From Petrimonas sp. (lineage in GTDB: Bacteria > Bacteroidota > Bacteroidia > Bacteroidales > Dysgonomonadaceae): a DNA stretch of 64,000 nucleotides. Shown here in pieces: positions 42,605 to 51,197 of the stretch. The notes under the pieces are model-generated. The model saw only the letters and a program-made list of their open reading frames with translations. It was not told the origin of the DNA and made no database searches. The stretch is taken from NCBI GenBank assembly GCA_012839475.1, contig DUNG01000020.1, forward strand, positions 124,001 through 188,000. Reading direction: 5' to 3'. Made by a program: the position numbers and the translations under genes. The stretch's first letter is position 1; every line of letters begins with the position of its first letter.

Positions 42605-43164
42605 GGCTCCTTCTCGTTAAATAAAGCCTCATTGGCAAGTGTCCACTCCCTGCTTTTCAGCGCGTGCAGGGGGCGCAACACGTTCACCAGCTTTTGCCCC
42701 CAGTAGGTGAAAAAATGCACCTTACAAACATACAGCGCATCGTTCATCTGGGCGGTCAGCTCGAACTGGTACACCGAGACCAGGTTCCTCACGTCTTGAT
42801 ATATATCGGCAATAGCTTCCGACACGAACGAGGTCACCGGCGTGTCGCTATACCTCATCTCCTCCACGAACACGTCGAGGTAGACGTTCTCATCACCCAT
42901 CACGTTCTCTACCGTGTGCGCCACGCGGTGGTAATCCTCCTCTTTCACGAAGGCAGGCAACTCCTCATTGAAGGTGGGCACCGTTTCAGGCAGCAACCAG
43001 GCCTTAAGGTATAAAAGCGGTAGCAACTTCACCATCTTGTCGACCCACTCCTCACGCTTAGGTGCTACATCCTTTTCCAGGAGGGAGCAGAACTCCACGG
43101 CCACCGCCATGAATTCGATCACCTGCTTATCGTATATAATCGCGTGGTTATCCTTTCTATCCAT
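42595..43164 (-). CDS. DUF5063 family protein
   Basis: A 189-residue, mainly helical, acidic protein starting MDRKDNHAIIYDKQVIEFMAVAVEFC. Blocks of DUF5063 are MVKLLPLLYLKAWLLPE, FVEEMRYSDTPVTSFVSEAIADIYQDVRNLV (read in parts) and VCKVHFFTYWGQKLVNVLRPLHAL. It is linked with the exonuclease gene by overlap, which hints at a shared process. Function unknown. Confidence 0.85.
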   Translation of the reverse strand: MDRKDNHAIIYDKQVIEFMAVAVEFCSLLEKDVAPKREEWVDKMVKLLPLLYLKAWLLPETVPTFNEELPAFVKEEDYHRVAHTVENVMGDENVYLDVFVEEMRYSDTPVTSFVSEAIADIYQDVRNLVSVYQFELTAQMNDALYVCKVHFFTYWGQKLVNVLRPLHALKSREWTLANEALFNEKEPWD

Positions 43165-43830
43165 TTCAATCTCTTTTCATTCACTTAGCTTTCGGTCTTA
43201 CATCTGTTTTTACCTTCAACTTTGCTTCGCGGATATTTTACTAAAGCTAGTTTTACGATCCTAAGAAAGTCAACGACCACCTTGCTGAAGCTTCATTCGA
43301 CAAAAGTACATGAAAAAACAGCCTTTCACAAGCATGTTATGTGAAAATCGGGAACAGTTACCATCAACGCGACACATTAGCAAAATCTTTCCTTGAACAT
43401 TTTTTTGCAAAACATTCAATATATATTGAAATATTATTTATCTTTAACGCACAATTCACAATCAATCAAGCAAGCATGAACATCAATTGTACCCAATCTC
43501 CTTTTTGTACTACCATCAAGTTTTACAAAACTTGTGAATTTTACAGGTATAGGTATAAGACTTTTGTATTGAACTTTTTTACATCGAAAACCAAAACGAC
43601 AGCATACTTAAACTTCCAACTCCCGACTTAAACCTGAATAGCCGCGAGTTATTTCCGAAAATGGAGCATTAGCAACTATTTAAAAAGCATAAGATAAATT
43701 TGATTTGGGACTGATTACTAAAGAAGAGTGTGGAAAAAAGTAAAAGAAGAAATGAAACAACACATTAATAAGTAGCAATTCTAAATTCTAATTATTAGTT
43801 TTAAATTATTAATTTTTAAATTAAACAACA
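43165..43830. promoter_or_regulatory. AT-rich intergenic region before the small barrel gene
   Basis: These 666 bases hold no convincing gene. A -7 element TAAATTTG (43695-43702) about 130 bases before the ATG at 43831 and a very AT-rich leader point to the promoter of the downstream gene. The GC drop begins here and continues through that gene. An internal open frame of 96 codons (43341-43631) has no family signal and unlikely composition. Confidence 0.5.
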
Positions 43831-44316
43831 ATGAAAAAAAATCTATTTTTAACGGTGGCTGTAGTAGCCCTATTTTCGTTTTTAACAACGAATGTTCATG
43901 CGCAAGAGAATAAATTCTCTGCGGGAGGAGGTCTCACATATGCAACAGAAATAGATGAAGCGGGACTTTTCGCTAAAGGTATTTATCATTTTACCCCGAA
44001 ATGGGAAGCCTCTTTATCCGGAACATATTATTTCGTAGATGGCGCAACTTTCCTAGGATTTGATCCAGATGTACATTATGTATTTTATAACAATGAAAAG
44101 AATCTCGCTTGTTATGGACTGGCCGGATTAAACATTTTAACAGTAAAAGCTGGTGGTTTTTCAGCAAATGAAATTGGAATAAATCTAGGTCTGGGTCTTC
44201 GATACAAATTCACAAATAATCTGTCTTTAAATCCGTCTTTGAAATATGTTATCGCCACAGAAGATGGAAGTGATGGGTACTTTGGATTAAATATTGGATT
44301 GATGTATAGTTTTTAA
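43831..44316 (+). CDS. small outer-membrane beta-barrel protein
   Basis: A 161-residue protein with a signal peptide (MKKNLFLTVAVVALFSFLTTNVHAQ) and an eight-strand-like barrel pattern (KFSAGGGLTYATEIDEAGLFAKGIYHF; WEASLSGTYYFVD; GLRYKFTNNLSLNPSLKYVI) ending GLNIGLMYSF with the terminal aromatic residue typical of barrel proteins. Its DNA is markedly AT-rich relative to neighbours, suggesting acquired or locally diverging sequence. The function is unknown. A strong terminator follows at 44383-44423. Confidence 0.8.
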   Translation: MKKNLFLTVAVVALFSFLTTNVHAQENKFSAGGGLTYATEIDEAGLFAKGIYHFTPKWEASLSGTYYFVDGATFLGFDPDVHYVFYNNEKNLACYGLAGLNILTVKAGGFSANEIGINLGLGLRYKFTNNLSLNPSLKYVIATEDGSDGYFGLNIGLMYSF

Positions 44317-44382
44317 AGTGACTGCTTGCTTTTTAGGAAACTGTAACAACAATAGTTCTTATAATCAAATAACTTAAGGGAT

Positions 44383-44423
44383 AAAAACGGCAACACATGT
44401 TTTTACACGGTGTTGCCGTTTTT
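44383..44423 (+). terminator. intrinsic terminator after the small barrel gene
   Basis: A 14-base stem (AAAAACGGCAACAC with GTGTTGCCGTTTTT) closes a 13-base loop that can itself fold by TGT/ACA, followed by a T-run. Confidence 0.85.
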
Positions 44424-44611
44424 TTACAATTACGCCAACGAGCCTTTTAGTTAAAGTATGAAAAAATGAGGTTTACGAGACACAACGTGCCGAAGCCTAA
44501 CTTAAATCCACACGCACATTCGTCATAAGCTGTTGCATTTGATACTTGAATCTACGGGTTTTTTCGATTTTATCTTGTGAAATTCAAGAAATTAAGTTAA
44601 CTTGCAGTGAA

Positions 44612-45379
44612 ATGAAACGTCCGCCAGCATCCATACATATCTTCCCGATCGTGTTGATTACCCTAGGTATCATCGCGTGCATTGCAAGTGCCCTACTCGT
44701 GGGATCGGGAGGAGACTTCGTAGGGTTGCTCCTGCTTATTTCGATCACCGCCCTGCTCGCCGGAGGCCTGCTGGGCTTTCTATTTGGCATCCCCAAGGTG
44801 AACCGACAATACACTCCCGGGGACGACGCGAAAAGCAGGAAGTACTTCCCCAACACCAACCTGGAGGAGGTATCTGACTGGCTCACCAAGATCATCATCG
44901 GGGTTGGGCTCACCCAGCTTATCCGCATACCGGAATACTTGCGGAACCTGGCTACCGGCATCCTCAACCACGTGGAGTGCCATCAGGTGAACTGCAACGC
45001 CGCCCACCCCATCCTTGTAGCGGTCATCCTCTACTTCTTCATCGCGGGCTTTATCGTCGGCTACTTTTACACCCGCCTTTACCTGGCTAACTTGTGGGAG
45101 CTTATGGAGGAAAGCCGGGTGAAAGATGCCGAAATCGCCATCTGGAGGGCTGGAGCGAAAAGCGCCCCAACACGATCGATGGATGAACCTTCGCTAACGG
45201 CGGAGGAGCGACAGCTGCTCCAGCGAATATCGGACGAGAAAGAGGAGTTCCCTCCGGTCGACGCGCTAACACCGAGCGAACGTGCGGCTATCAACACACT
45301 AACCGCGAAGGGAATCATTGAATACAACGGCGACAGGCCACAAACTAAACGGGTGACACCACGCACTGTAGCCCCATAA
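44612..45379 (+). CDS. three-helix membrane protein with SDWLTKIIIGVG motif
   Basis: A 255-residue protein with membrane stretches near 9-31, 37-58 and 134-156. Between helices 2 and 3 the motif GFLFGIPK (55-62) and the stretch NTNLEEVSDWLTKIIIGVG (81-99) recall the N-terminal membrane module of some bacterial pYEATS-type and other signalling proteins; this memory is not verified. The C-terminal 60 residues are charged and helical and may be a small regulatory domain. It starts at ATG 44612; the upstream frame is a shadow. It precedes the subtilase by 13 bases. Confidence 0.7.
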   Translation: MKRPPASIHIFPIVLITLGIIACIASALLVGSGGDFVGLLLLISITALLAGGLLGFLFGIPKVNRQYTPGDDAKSRKYFPNTNLEEVSDWLTKIIIGVGLTQLIRIPEYLRNLATGILNHVECHQVNCNAAHPILVAVILYFFIAGFIVGYFYTRLYLANLWELMEESRVKDAEIAIWRAGAKSAPTRSMDEPSLTAEERQLLQRISDEKEEFPPVDALTPSERAAINTLTAKGIIEYNGDRPQTKRVTPRTVAP

Positions 45380-45392
45380 TAACCGCACTACC

Positions 45393-46625
45393 ATGATACC
45401 CCCCAAAATAGGAAACTCCCCGTTCGAGAATAAGGGCAACATCCGCCCCATGGGAATGTACCCGGGTCACGGGTACCCGGGCGAGGAGCAGCCACGCTAC
45501 ACGGGGCGCCACTTCCTGATTCACAAGGAGACGAAAGGGGGTAAATCCGGGATCAAGCGGGTGCTGGAAACGAAATGGGGGTTCACCGTGGCCGAAACGC
45601 TCGATTTCAAAACCCAAGGGGTGAACGAACAAAACATTGAAGGAGCCGATGCACTGATATACAATGAGCTGGGAGTCACCTTGCTGGGAACGGAAGAAGA
45701 CCCAATCCCATTGCTCAAGTCGTTAGACGACGAGTACTTCATCGCCCCGGAAAAGGTGGTCTACCTGCTGGAGGAGCAGCCACCCACCACGTGGGGTATA
45801 CGAACCACGGGGGCTGACCGCTCCCGTTATACCGGTTCGGGAGTCCGACTAGCCGTGCTGGATACCGGGTTCGACGCGGCACACCCCGACTTCCAAGAGA
45901 AGGAGGTAACCGCCTGCTCTTTCGTCCCCGAAGAGACCGGCCAAGACCAACACGGGCATGGCACTCACTGTATCGGGGTGGCCGGTGGGGCAACCGACGA
46001 GAAGGGGCAACGATACGGCGTGGCACCGGGCGCGAGCCTATTTGCTGGAAAGGTATTGAGTGACGGTGGCAGAGGCGCACAATCTTGGGTGTTGAACGGC
46101 ATCACCTGGGCAGCAAAGAACGGGTGTCAAGTGATCTCGATGTCATTGGGTTCCCCAGTGCAGCCGGGAGAGGTATACGACATCGCCTACGAGCGGGCGG
46201 CACGCTTCGCGCTCTCCAAGGGAGCGCTGCTCGTGGCCGCGGCGGGAAACGATAGCGACCGCTCCCTACAGCGCTTTTGCCCGGTGAGCAGCCCCGCGGA
46301 TTGCCCCTCGATCCTGGCCGTGGGAGCAGTTGATGAAGAGCTGAACGTGGCCAACTTTTCCAACCGCGCGGTGAACCCATCGGGGTTGGTCGACTTTGTA
46401 GCACCGGGCGTGGGCATCCACTCCGCCTGGGTCATGCCAACGAGGTACCGCACCCTCTCGGGAACCAGCATGGCAACCCCTCACGTGGCCGGCATCATCG
46501 CACTCTTGTGGGAGAAGTACCCTGCTGCCACACCCGCGGAGATCGAGAAGATATTAAGGGAAACGGCCAAAAGGCTCCCGATAGCCACCGAAGACGGTGG
46601 CGTGGGACTTTGCATCGCCCCATGA
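45393..46625 (+). CDS. leaderless subtilisin-like serine protease (S8)
   Basis: A 410-residue S8 protease. The triad is Asp157 (LAVLDTGFD), His192 (HGHGTHCIGV) and Ser359 (LSGTSMATPHVAG), with the oxyanion Asn286 (VAAAGN). The N-terminal 130 residues precede the catalytic domain and may fold as a built-in propeptide, with the short GRHFLIHKETKGG start. There is no signal peptide, so it is probably cytoplasmic or released another way. It lies between a membrane protein and a small I9-like gene, suggesting a regulated protease unit. Confidence 0.9.
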   Translation: MIPPKIGNSPFENKGNIRPMGMYPGHGYPGEEQPRYTGRHFLIHKETKGGKSGIKRVLETKWGFTVAETLDFKTQGVNEQNIEGADALIYNELGVTLLGTEEDPIPLLKSLDDEYFIAPEKVVYLLEEQPPTTWGIRTTGADRSRYTGSGVRLAVLDTGFDAAHPDFQEKEVTACSFVPEETGQDQHGHGTHCIGVAGGATDEKGQRYGVAPGASLFAGKVLSDGGRGAQSWVLNGITWAAKNGCQVISMSLGSPVQPGEVYDIAYERAARFALSKGALLVAAAGNDSDRSLQRFCPVSSPADCPSILAVGAVDEELNVANFSNRAVNPSGLVDFVAPGVGIHSAWVMPTRYRTLSGTSMATPHVAGIIALLWEKYPAATPAEIEKILRETAKRLPIATEDGGVGLCIAP

Positions 46626-46716
46626 AGTTAAGCCCTGTCGATCTTGATGGAGTGAAGACTAACGGAACGATGCTTAGCACCACCCCGTGAAACGACAATC
46701 GTAAAACCTACGAAAC

Positions 46717-46980
46717 ATGAAGCGAATTATTATTACCGTATCCGAATATTACCTCCACGAGCTAAACGTGGTGGCCGACGAGCTACGCGAAGAGGGGGTA
46801 ACCATCACCCAACTGCACGAGTACGGGGTAATCGTCGGACTGGCAGCGGAAGAGACCATCGAGCGGATTCGCCACCACAAGGAGGTGGCAGCCCTCACCG
46901 AAGAAAAAGAGGTGAAAATCGCCCCACCCGACGCCCAGATTCAATCCCTGAATGACCACGATCCATCACCTACAAGATAG
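46717..46980 (+). CDS. small propeptide/I9-inhibitor-like protein
   Basis: An 87-residue protein: KRIIITVSEYYLHELNVVADELREEGVTITQLHEYGVIVGLAAEETIERIRHHKEVAALTEEKEV (described in parts) has the alternating strand-helix-strand layout of subtilase propeptides (I9 family; ferredoxin-like fold). Compared with propeptides, it is separate from the protease gene and follows it by 91 bases. It could inhibit the upstream subtilase, acting as a stand-alone antitoxin-like control. The fold call is from pattern only. Confidence 0.55.
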   Translation: MKRIIITVSEYYLHELNVVADELREEGVTITQLHEYGVIVGLAAEETIERIRHHKEVAALTEEKEVKIAPPDAQIQSLNDHDPSPTR

Positions 46981-47043
46981 AACCCTCCCAATACACGTCT
47001 CTATATATTGCTCTTATCATTTTAACTTACAAACATATTTTTG

Positions 47044-47102
47044 TAGCTTTGCGCGTTTTTCTTGTCTCACGAGAAATATATGGTTGTGGAATAATTCCAC
47101 AA
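47044..47102 (+). promoter_or_regulatory. promoter and palindrome upstream of the fimbrial locus
   Basis: A -7 element TAGCTTTG (47044-47051) is followed 33 bases later by the perfect palindrome TTGTGGAATAATTCCACAA (arms 47084-47091 and 47095-47102, 3-base loop). The palindrome falls in the likely leader of the DUF3575 gene at 47227, so it may be an operator or an RNA stem controlling the fimbrial transcript. The remainder of 46981-47226 shows no gene. Confidence 0.5.
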
Positions 47103-47226
47103 GAACACGAAAGGTTTCAATGCATTACAGAGTATTACTTGACAATAAGTTATCTTAGTGCTTACAATTGAACAAAACGTTTCTTCGGCGTTACACTATA
47201 TTTTTATAAACCCTATTAAAGACAAA

Positions 47227-47811
47227 ATGAACAAAGACATTCGCTACACACTTTTTATTGGTGTTACGCTGCTAATGTGCGTGTTTACAGCCAATGCGCA
47301 AAAAGTTGCCGTGAAGAGCAATATCCCCTACTGGGCAACGGGTATTTCTCCCAATGCCGCCCTCGAGTTCACGTTGGGCAAGAAAGCCACCCTCGAGTTG
47401 GGTGGCGGCTTCAACTTGTGGACGTTCGAGAACAACAAAAAGGTGAAACATTGGCTGGCTCAGCCCGAGTTGCGCTATTGGTTTTGCGAGTCGTTCAACG
47501 GCCACTTCATCGGCATTCACGCGCATGGTGTACAGTACAACGTGGGCGGCTGGGATATTCCACTTGGAAGGCTCAAAACGTTCAAAGAGCACCGCTACGA
47601 GGGTTACCTCTACGGTGCCGGATTGAGCTACGGCTACCAGTGGGTACTCTCTCCCCGTTGGAACTTCGAGTTAAGTTTGGGAGGCGGTTTTGCCCGCATA
47701 CATTATGACAAGTACCCCTGCGTTACTTGCGGTGCCAAGGTCGACGAGGGCGACCAGAACTACTTGGGCGTTACGAAAGCCGCCATCTCCCTTATTTACA
47801 TGATTAGATAG
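47227..47811 (+). CDS. DUF3575 family protein of fimbrial locus
   Basis: A 194-residue protein with a signal peptide (YTLFIGVTLLMCVFTANAQ) and a barrel-like pattern: VAVKSNIPYWATGISPNAALEF, LELGGGFNLWTF, HFIGIHAHGVQYN, GAGLSYGYQWVLSPRWNFEL. It starts at ATG 47227; the upstream frame in front is a shadow. DUF3575 proteins often begin fimbrial gene clusters in Bacteroidetes. It precedes the DUF3868 gene, separated by a heptamer repeat (47811-47936). Confidence 0.85.
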   Translation: MNKDIRYTLFIGVTLLMCVFTANAQKVAVKSNIPYWATGISPNAALEFTLGKKATLELGGGFNLWTFENNKKVKHWLAQPELRYWFCESFNGHFIGIHAHGVQYNVGGWDIPLGRLKTFKEHRYEGYLYGAGLSYGYQWVLSPRWNFELSLGGGFARIHYDKYPCVTCGAKVDEGDQNYLGVTKAAISLIYMIR

Positions 47812-47936
47812 AAGTTGGAAGTCGGAAGACGGAAGATGGAAGACGGAAGATGGAAGATGGAAGACGGAAGTTGGAAGATGGAAGTCGGAAGACGAAAGTC
47901 GAAAGACAGAAGTTAAAAGTTAGAAATCAGAATAAT
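47811..47936 (+). repeat. purine-rich heptamer repeat array
   Basis: About 18 consecutive 7-base units of the form GAAG(A/T)(T/C)G, with decay toward the right end (AAAGTCG, GAAGTTA, GAAATCA). It lies between the DUF3575 and DUF3868 genes in the leader of the latter, 6 bases before the ATG at 47942. Copy number could change by slippage and alter spacing or expression. Confidence 0.8.
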
Positions 47937-47941
47937 TTAGC

Positions 47942-49390
47942 ATGAAAAAGATACAGTATATAGTTGCCTTGTCGCTCATCACCTTTATGGCGAGCGCACA
48001 AACTTCATATATCCAGAATGTGGCATTCAACAACCTCACCCACCAAAAGTCCGGTAACGAGGTATTGGTAGATGCTCAAATCATTACCGAGGGATTTGAC
48101 ATTCGTAAGAACGACATGCTCATCCTTGCTCCCGTGTTGTACTCCAACACGAGTGACGACCATATTGAACTTGCCCCGGTGGTGGTATTGGGGAAAACCC
48201 GCGGTAAGGTAATCGAGCGCGGCAAGAGGTTAAACAACCCCACCCCGCTTCCCTCTAATGCGGCGACAGTAGTCGTGTACGATAAAAAGTCGCCCCAAAC
48301 AATTCGCTACAACCAAAGGGTTCCGTTTCTCTCGTGGATGAGCAACGCCCGCTTGAGCGTGAAGGGCGTGGTGAATGGTTGTGCCGATTGCTCCCAAGGA
48401 GTGGGAGACCTGTTGCTTTCGGAGCGCGTGATCAAGGAGCCCTACCAACCGGTTTACAAGCTCACCTACATCGTTCCCGATGCAGAACCGGTAAAGGCCC
48501 GTTCAGACCGGCACTCGGCCTCGTTCAACTACCGGGTGGGCAGGCATGAGCTGCTGCGTGATTTCCAAAACAACGCCGCGGAGCTTAACCGCGTGGATCG
48601 GGTAATCAACGAGGTGAAGGGCAACAAGGACCTGGAGATTACCGAGTTCACCGTGACCGGTCACGCCTCCCCCGAGGGGAATTTCGAGTCCAACCGCGCC
48701 CTCTCCGACCGTCGTGCCAACTCGTTTGCCGACTACCTGAGCAGCACCCACGGTGTTGCTCGCGACCGCTTCCGGGTAACCGGCCTGGGTGAGGACTGGA
48801 GCGGCCTGAAAGAGGCGGTGGAAAAGTCATCGCTGACAGACAAGAACGAGATTATACGTGTAATCAATAGCGTGTCGAACCCTGATGCCCGCGATGCGGA
48901 GCTGAAGAAGCTCTCCGGGGGGCAAACTTACCGCACGTTGCTGGACACCTATTACCCGCCACTGCGCAGGACGGACTACACCATCGCCTACACCGTTCGC
49001 CCCTTCAGCGTGGAGGAGACAAAGGGGGTCATCAAGACCAACCCCAGGCTATTGAGCTTGAACGAGATGTTCCTGGTGGCACAAACCTACGAACCTGCCA
49101 GTAGCGAGTTCAAGGAGGTATTCGATATCGCCACCCGCTTATATCCCGACGAGCCGATCGCCATATTGAACAGCGCGGCAGCCGACATCGAGGGGGGCAA
49201 CAACCGGGCGGCCATCGACCGTTTGAACAGGATAGAGAGCGACCCCCGCGCGTGGAACAACCTGGGGGTAGCCTACGTTCGTCTGGGCGATACGGCCAAA
49301 GCGATGGAGTACTTCCAGAGGGCAGCCGAGCAAGGCGACATGGATGCAAAGCACAACCTGGAAGAGTTAGAGAAAACAATGGAGAATTAA
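47942..49390 (+). CDS. DUF3868 protein with OmpA and TPR-like domains
   Basis: A 482-residue protein: signal peptide (MKKIQYIVALSLITFMASAQ), DUF3868-like N-terminal region (NVAFNNLTHQKSGNEVLVDAQIITEGFDIRKNDMLILAPVL; in parts), an OmpA-like peptidoglycan-binding domain (EITEFTVTGHASPEGNFESNRALSDRRANSFADYL; in parts), and a C-terminal TPR stretch (RAWNNLGVAYVRLGDTAKAMEYFQRAAEQGD). Likely anchors the fimbrial machinery to the cell wall. It follows a heptamer repeat leader. Confidence 0.88.
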   Translation: MKKIQYIVALSLITFMASAQTSYIQNVAFNNLTHQKSGNEVLVDAQIITEGFDIRKNDMLILAPVLYSNTSDDHIELAPVVVLGKTRGKVIERGKRLNNPTPLPSNAATVVVYDKKSPQTIRYNQRVPFLSWMSNARLSVKGVVNGCADCSQGVGDLLLSERVIKEPYQPVYKLTYIVPDAEPVKARSDRHSASFNYRVGRHELLRDFQNNAAELNRVDRVINEVKGNKDLEITEFTVTGHASPEGNFESNRALSDRRANSFADYLSSTHGVARDRFRVTGLGEDWSGLKEAVEKSSLTDKNEIIRVINSVSNPDARDAELKKLSGGQTYRTLLDTYYPPLRRTDYTIAYTVRPFSVEETKGVIKTNPRLLSLNEMFLVAQTYEPASSEFKEVFDIATRLYPDEPIAILNSAAADIEGGNNRAAIDRLNRIESDPRAWNNLGVAYVRLGDTAKAMEYFQRAAEQGDMDAKHNLEELEKTMEN

Positions 49391-49482
49391 AAATAGCACA
49401 ATAAAAAATTGCAACTCGAAACGCGACAAATAATATAAATAAACAATAACAAATTCATTAATAATCATTTAAACTAACAAAA

Positions 49483-51081
49483 ATGAAAAAAGTAACTAGT
49501 TTTTTAATGGTCGCCGCCATAGCCCTCGGCTTCGCGGCATGTAACAACGAGGATGGTCCCGAAGTATCGAAAGGTGATACATATGCAAGTGTTACAATTT
49601 CAACAGCAGGATCATCAACTAGAGCAATTAATGATGATCAAACAGATAACGCCGGTACTGCTGCTGAGAGTGGAGTAACTACTGTAGATATGAAGTCAAA
49701 TCTTTCAGCTCTAACCTGGAGTAATACGGAATTATCTTCAGCCGGTACTCCTGTTGTATGGTCAACAACACTTGCAAAACAGGCAACTCCCGGACCACAG
49801 CAAATGGCTTTATTGCTAAATAGGGGTAGTGTTTCGGTAACAAATGATCCGGATGCAACGTACGGAACTGCTGCAACAGCAATTGCTGATATTGCTGAGC
49901 TTACAGGAACCCACTTTTTAATGACATCTGATATGAAGAGTTATAATATCCTTCCTAATATATCAAAAGATGTCTCAGAAGCAGGTTCAACTCCTAATGA
50001 AAATGTCTTTGCTTTCGATGTGGAGCGTGTGGTTGCCAAAGGCATTGTTGCTAAAGATGCAAGTTACACAACAGCTGTTGGTGATAATACGGGAACAATA
50101 GGCACAGGAGTAACTTTTGCAGCTGTTAATGGTGCTACAAAAACATATGTACTCCGTGACCACGCAGGAAGTCGTACTATGGCGGTGGAAGACCCTAATC
50201 AGTATGCTAATTTCACCTCTGTTATTGATGCTTCTACATTTGCCGCAACTGCCGAGGCTGCAGTAACTCAAAACTTACTTAGATTAGGTAATTTAGCTCC
50301 TCACCCTACTAATACTAATGATGACCTTGTAGGTTATAAAGCGATAGCAATCAATGATGTAATTTCTGACATTAATAGTGCAAGTGGCATATATTTCTTA
50401 GAAAATAGTGGTGAATTAACGTCTGAAAATAAAGCAAATGGTTTTTATCGTTTTGCTTATGCGAAAGTTTATGTGACGTTTACACCTGCAAAGGTATATA
50501 GCAATCCTACTAATACAACCGTGGAATTTGTAGCGGATGCAACAACTGGCCTTTGGTATAATGAACAAGACTTAACTGCACCTCCTAAATCAACAAATGA
50601 AGGTGGATCCCTCACGCAGGGTTATGTTAAATTTACAAACGCTTTGACAGAGAACACGTCTTGGACTTCAGGTCAAACATTTTACAAGGGCGAAACAGAC
50701 GGCTTTTTCTATTCATCGAAAACAGCAGCTGCGTCAAGCCCTTATGCGCCAGGACAAAGAGCTTATACTTATACTGATGGTAAAGCAGGTTATCGCGCAT
50801 TATGGAATCGTCAAAGTCCCGACAGTGATGATAAGCTAGTAAATAATGCTGACACTCGTCGCAATAATATATATGTGTTAAAGATTAAGTCATTCGCGAA
50901 AATTGGTATGCCTTATGATTCATCAGACCCGAATGATCCAAACTTACCTAAACCTGATGATATTACAGAACCTATTACGAATCCGGACGACCCCAATATT
51001 GAAAAACAAGATACGTATATGCGTGTTACTGCAAAAATACTTCCTTGGAACGTAGTTGGTCGTCAAGTTGTTCTTGAATAA
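49483..51081 (+). CDS. Mfa1-type fimbrial major subunit, lipoprotein precursor
   Basis: A 532-residue protein with a lipoprotein signal (VAAIALGFAAC, Cys20) and the Mfa1/FimA-type two-domain beta-sandwich pattern (YASVTISTAGSSTRA near the N-terminus; RNNIYVLKIKSFAKIGMPYDSSDP and RVTAKILPWNVVGRQVVLE at the end). In this class, proteolytic removal of the N-terminal piece allows strand-exchange polymerisation. Its DNA is AT-rich relative to neighbours. It is the likely main shaft subunit of the fimbria. Confidence 0.9.
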   Translation: MKKVTSFLMVAAIALGFAACNNEDGPEVSKGDTYASVTISTAGSSTRAINDDQTDNAGTAAESGVTTVDMKSNLSALTWSNTELSSAGTPVVWSTTLAKQATPGPQQMALLLNRGSVSVTNDPDATYGTAATAIADIAELTGTHFLMTSDMKSYNILPNISKDVSEAGSTPNENVFAFDVERVVAKGIVAKDASYTTAVGDNTGTIGTGVTFAAVNGATKTYVLRDHAGSRTMAVEDPNQYANFTSVIDASTFAATAEAAVTQNLLRLGNLAPHPTNTNDDLVGYKAIAINDVISDINSASGIYFLENSGELTSENKANGFYRFAYAKVYVTFTPAKVYSNPTNTTVEFVADATTGLWYNEQDLTAPPKSTNEGGSLTQGYVKFTNALTENTSWTSGQTFYKGETDGFFYSSKTAAASSPYAPGQRAYTYTDGKAGYRALWNRQSPDSDDKLVNNADTRRNNIYVLKIKSFAKIGMPYDSSDPNDPNLPKPDDITEPITNPDDPNIEKQDTYMRVTAKILPWNVVGRQVVLE

Positions 51082-51133
51082 AATATATTAAAGTTAAACT
51101 GCTTTCTACAAACGGAAAGCGAATAAAAATAGG

Positions 51134-51159
51134 GCGGCAGCGCTTTGCTGGGCTGCCGC
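51134..51159 (+). terminator. stem-loop between major subunit and accessory genes
   Basis: GCGGCAG (51134-51140) pairs with CTGCCGC (51153-51159) across a 12-base loop, without a T-run. It probably slows transcription or stabilises the upstream mRNA end, lowering accessory-gene expression relative to the major subunit. Confidence 0.6.
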
Positions 51160-51197
51160 TCACGAAAAGAAGCTAAAAACAGCTTATCGCTGAAAAG

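Noticed and set aside
43341-43631. 96-residue rightward frame in the AT-rich gap
   Set aside because: Low-complexity composition, no recognisable domain, and it overlaps the promoter region of the downstream barrel gene.
47811-47936. Heptamer array as a possible CRISPR
   Set aside because: Units are 7 bases with no spacers; it is a simple tandem repeat.
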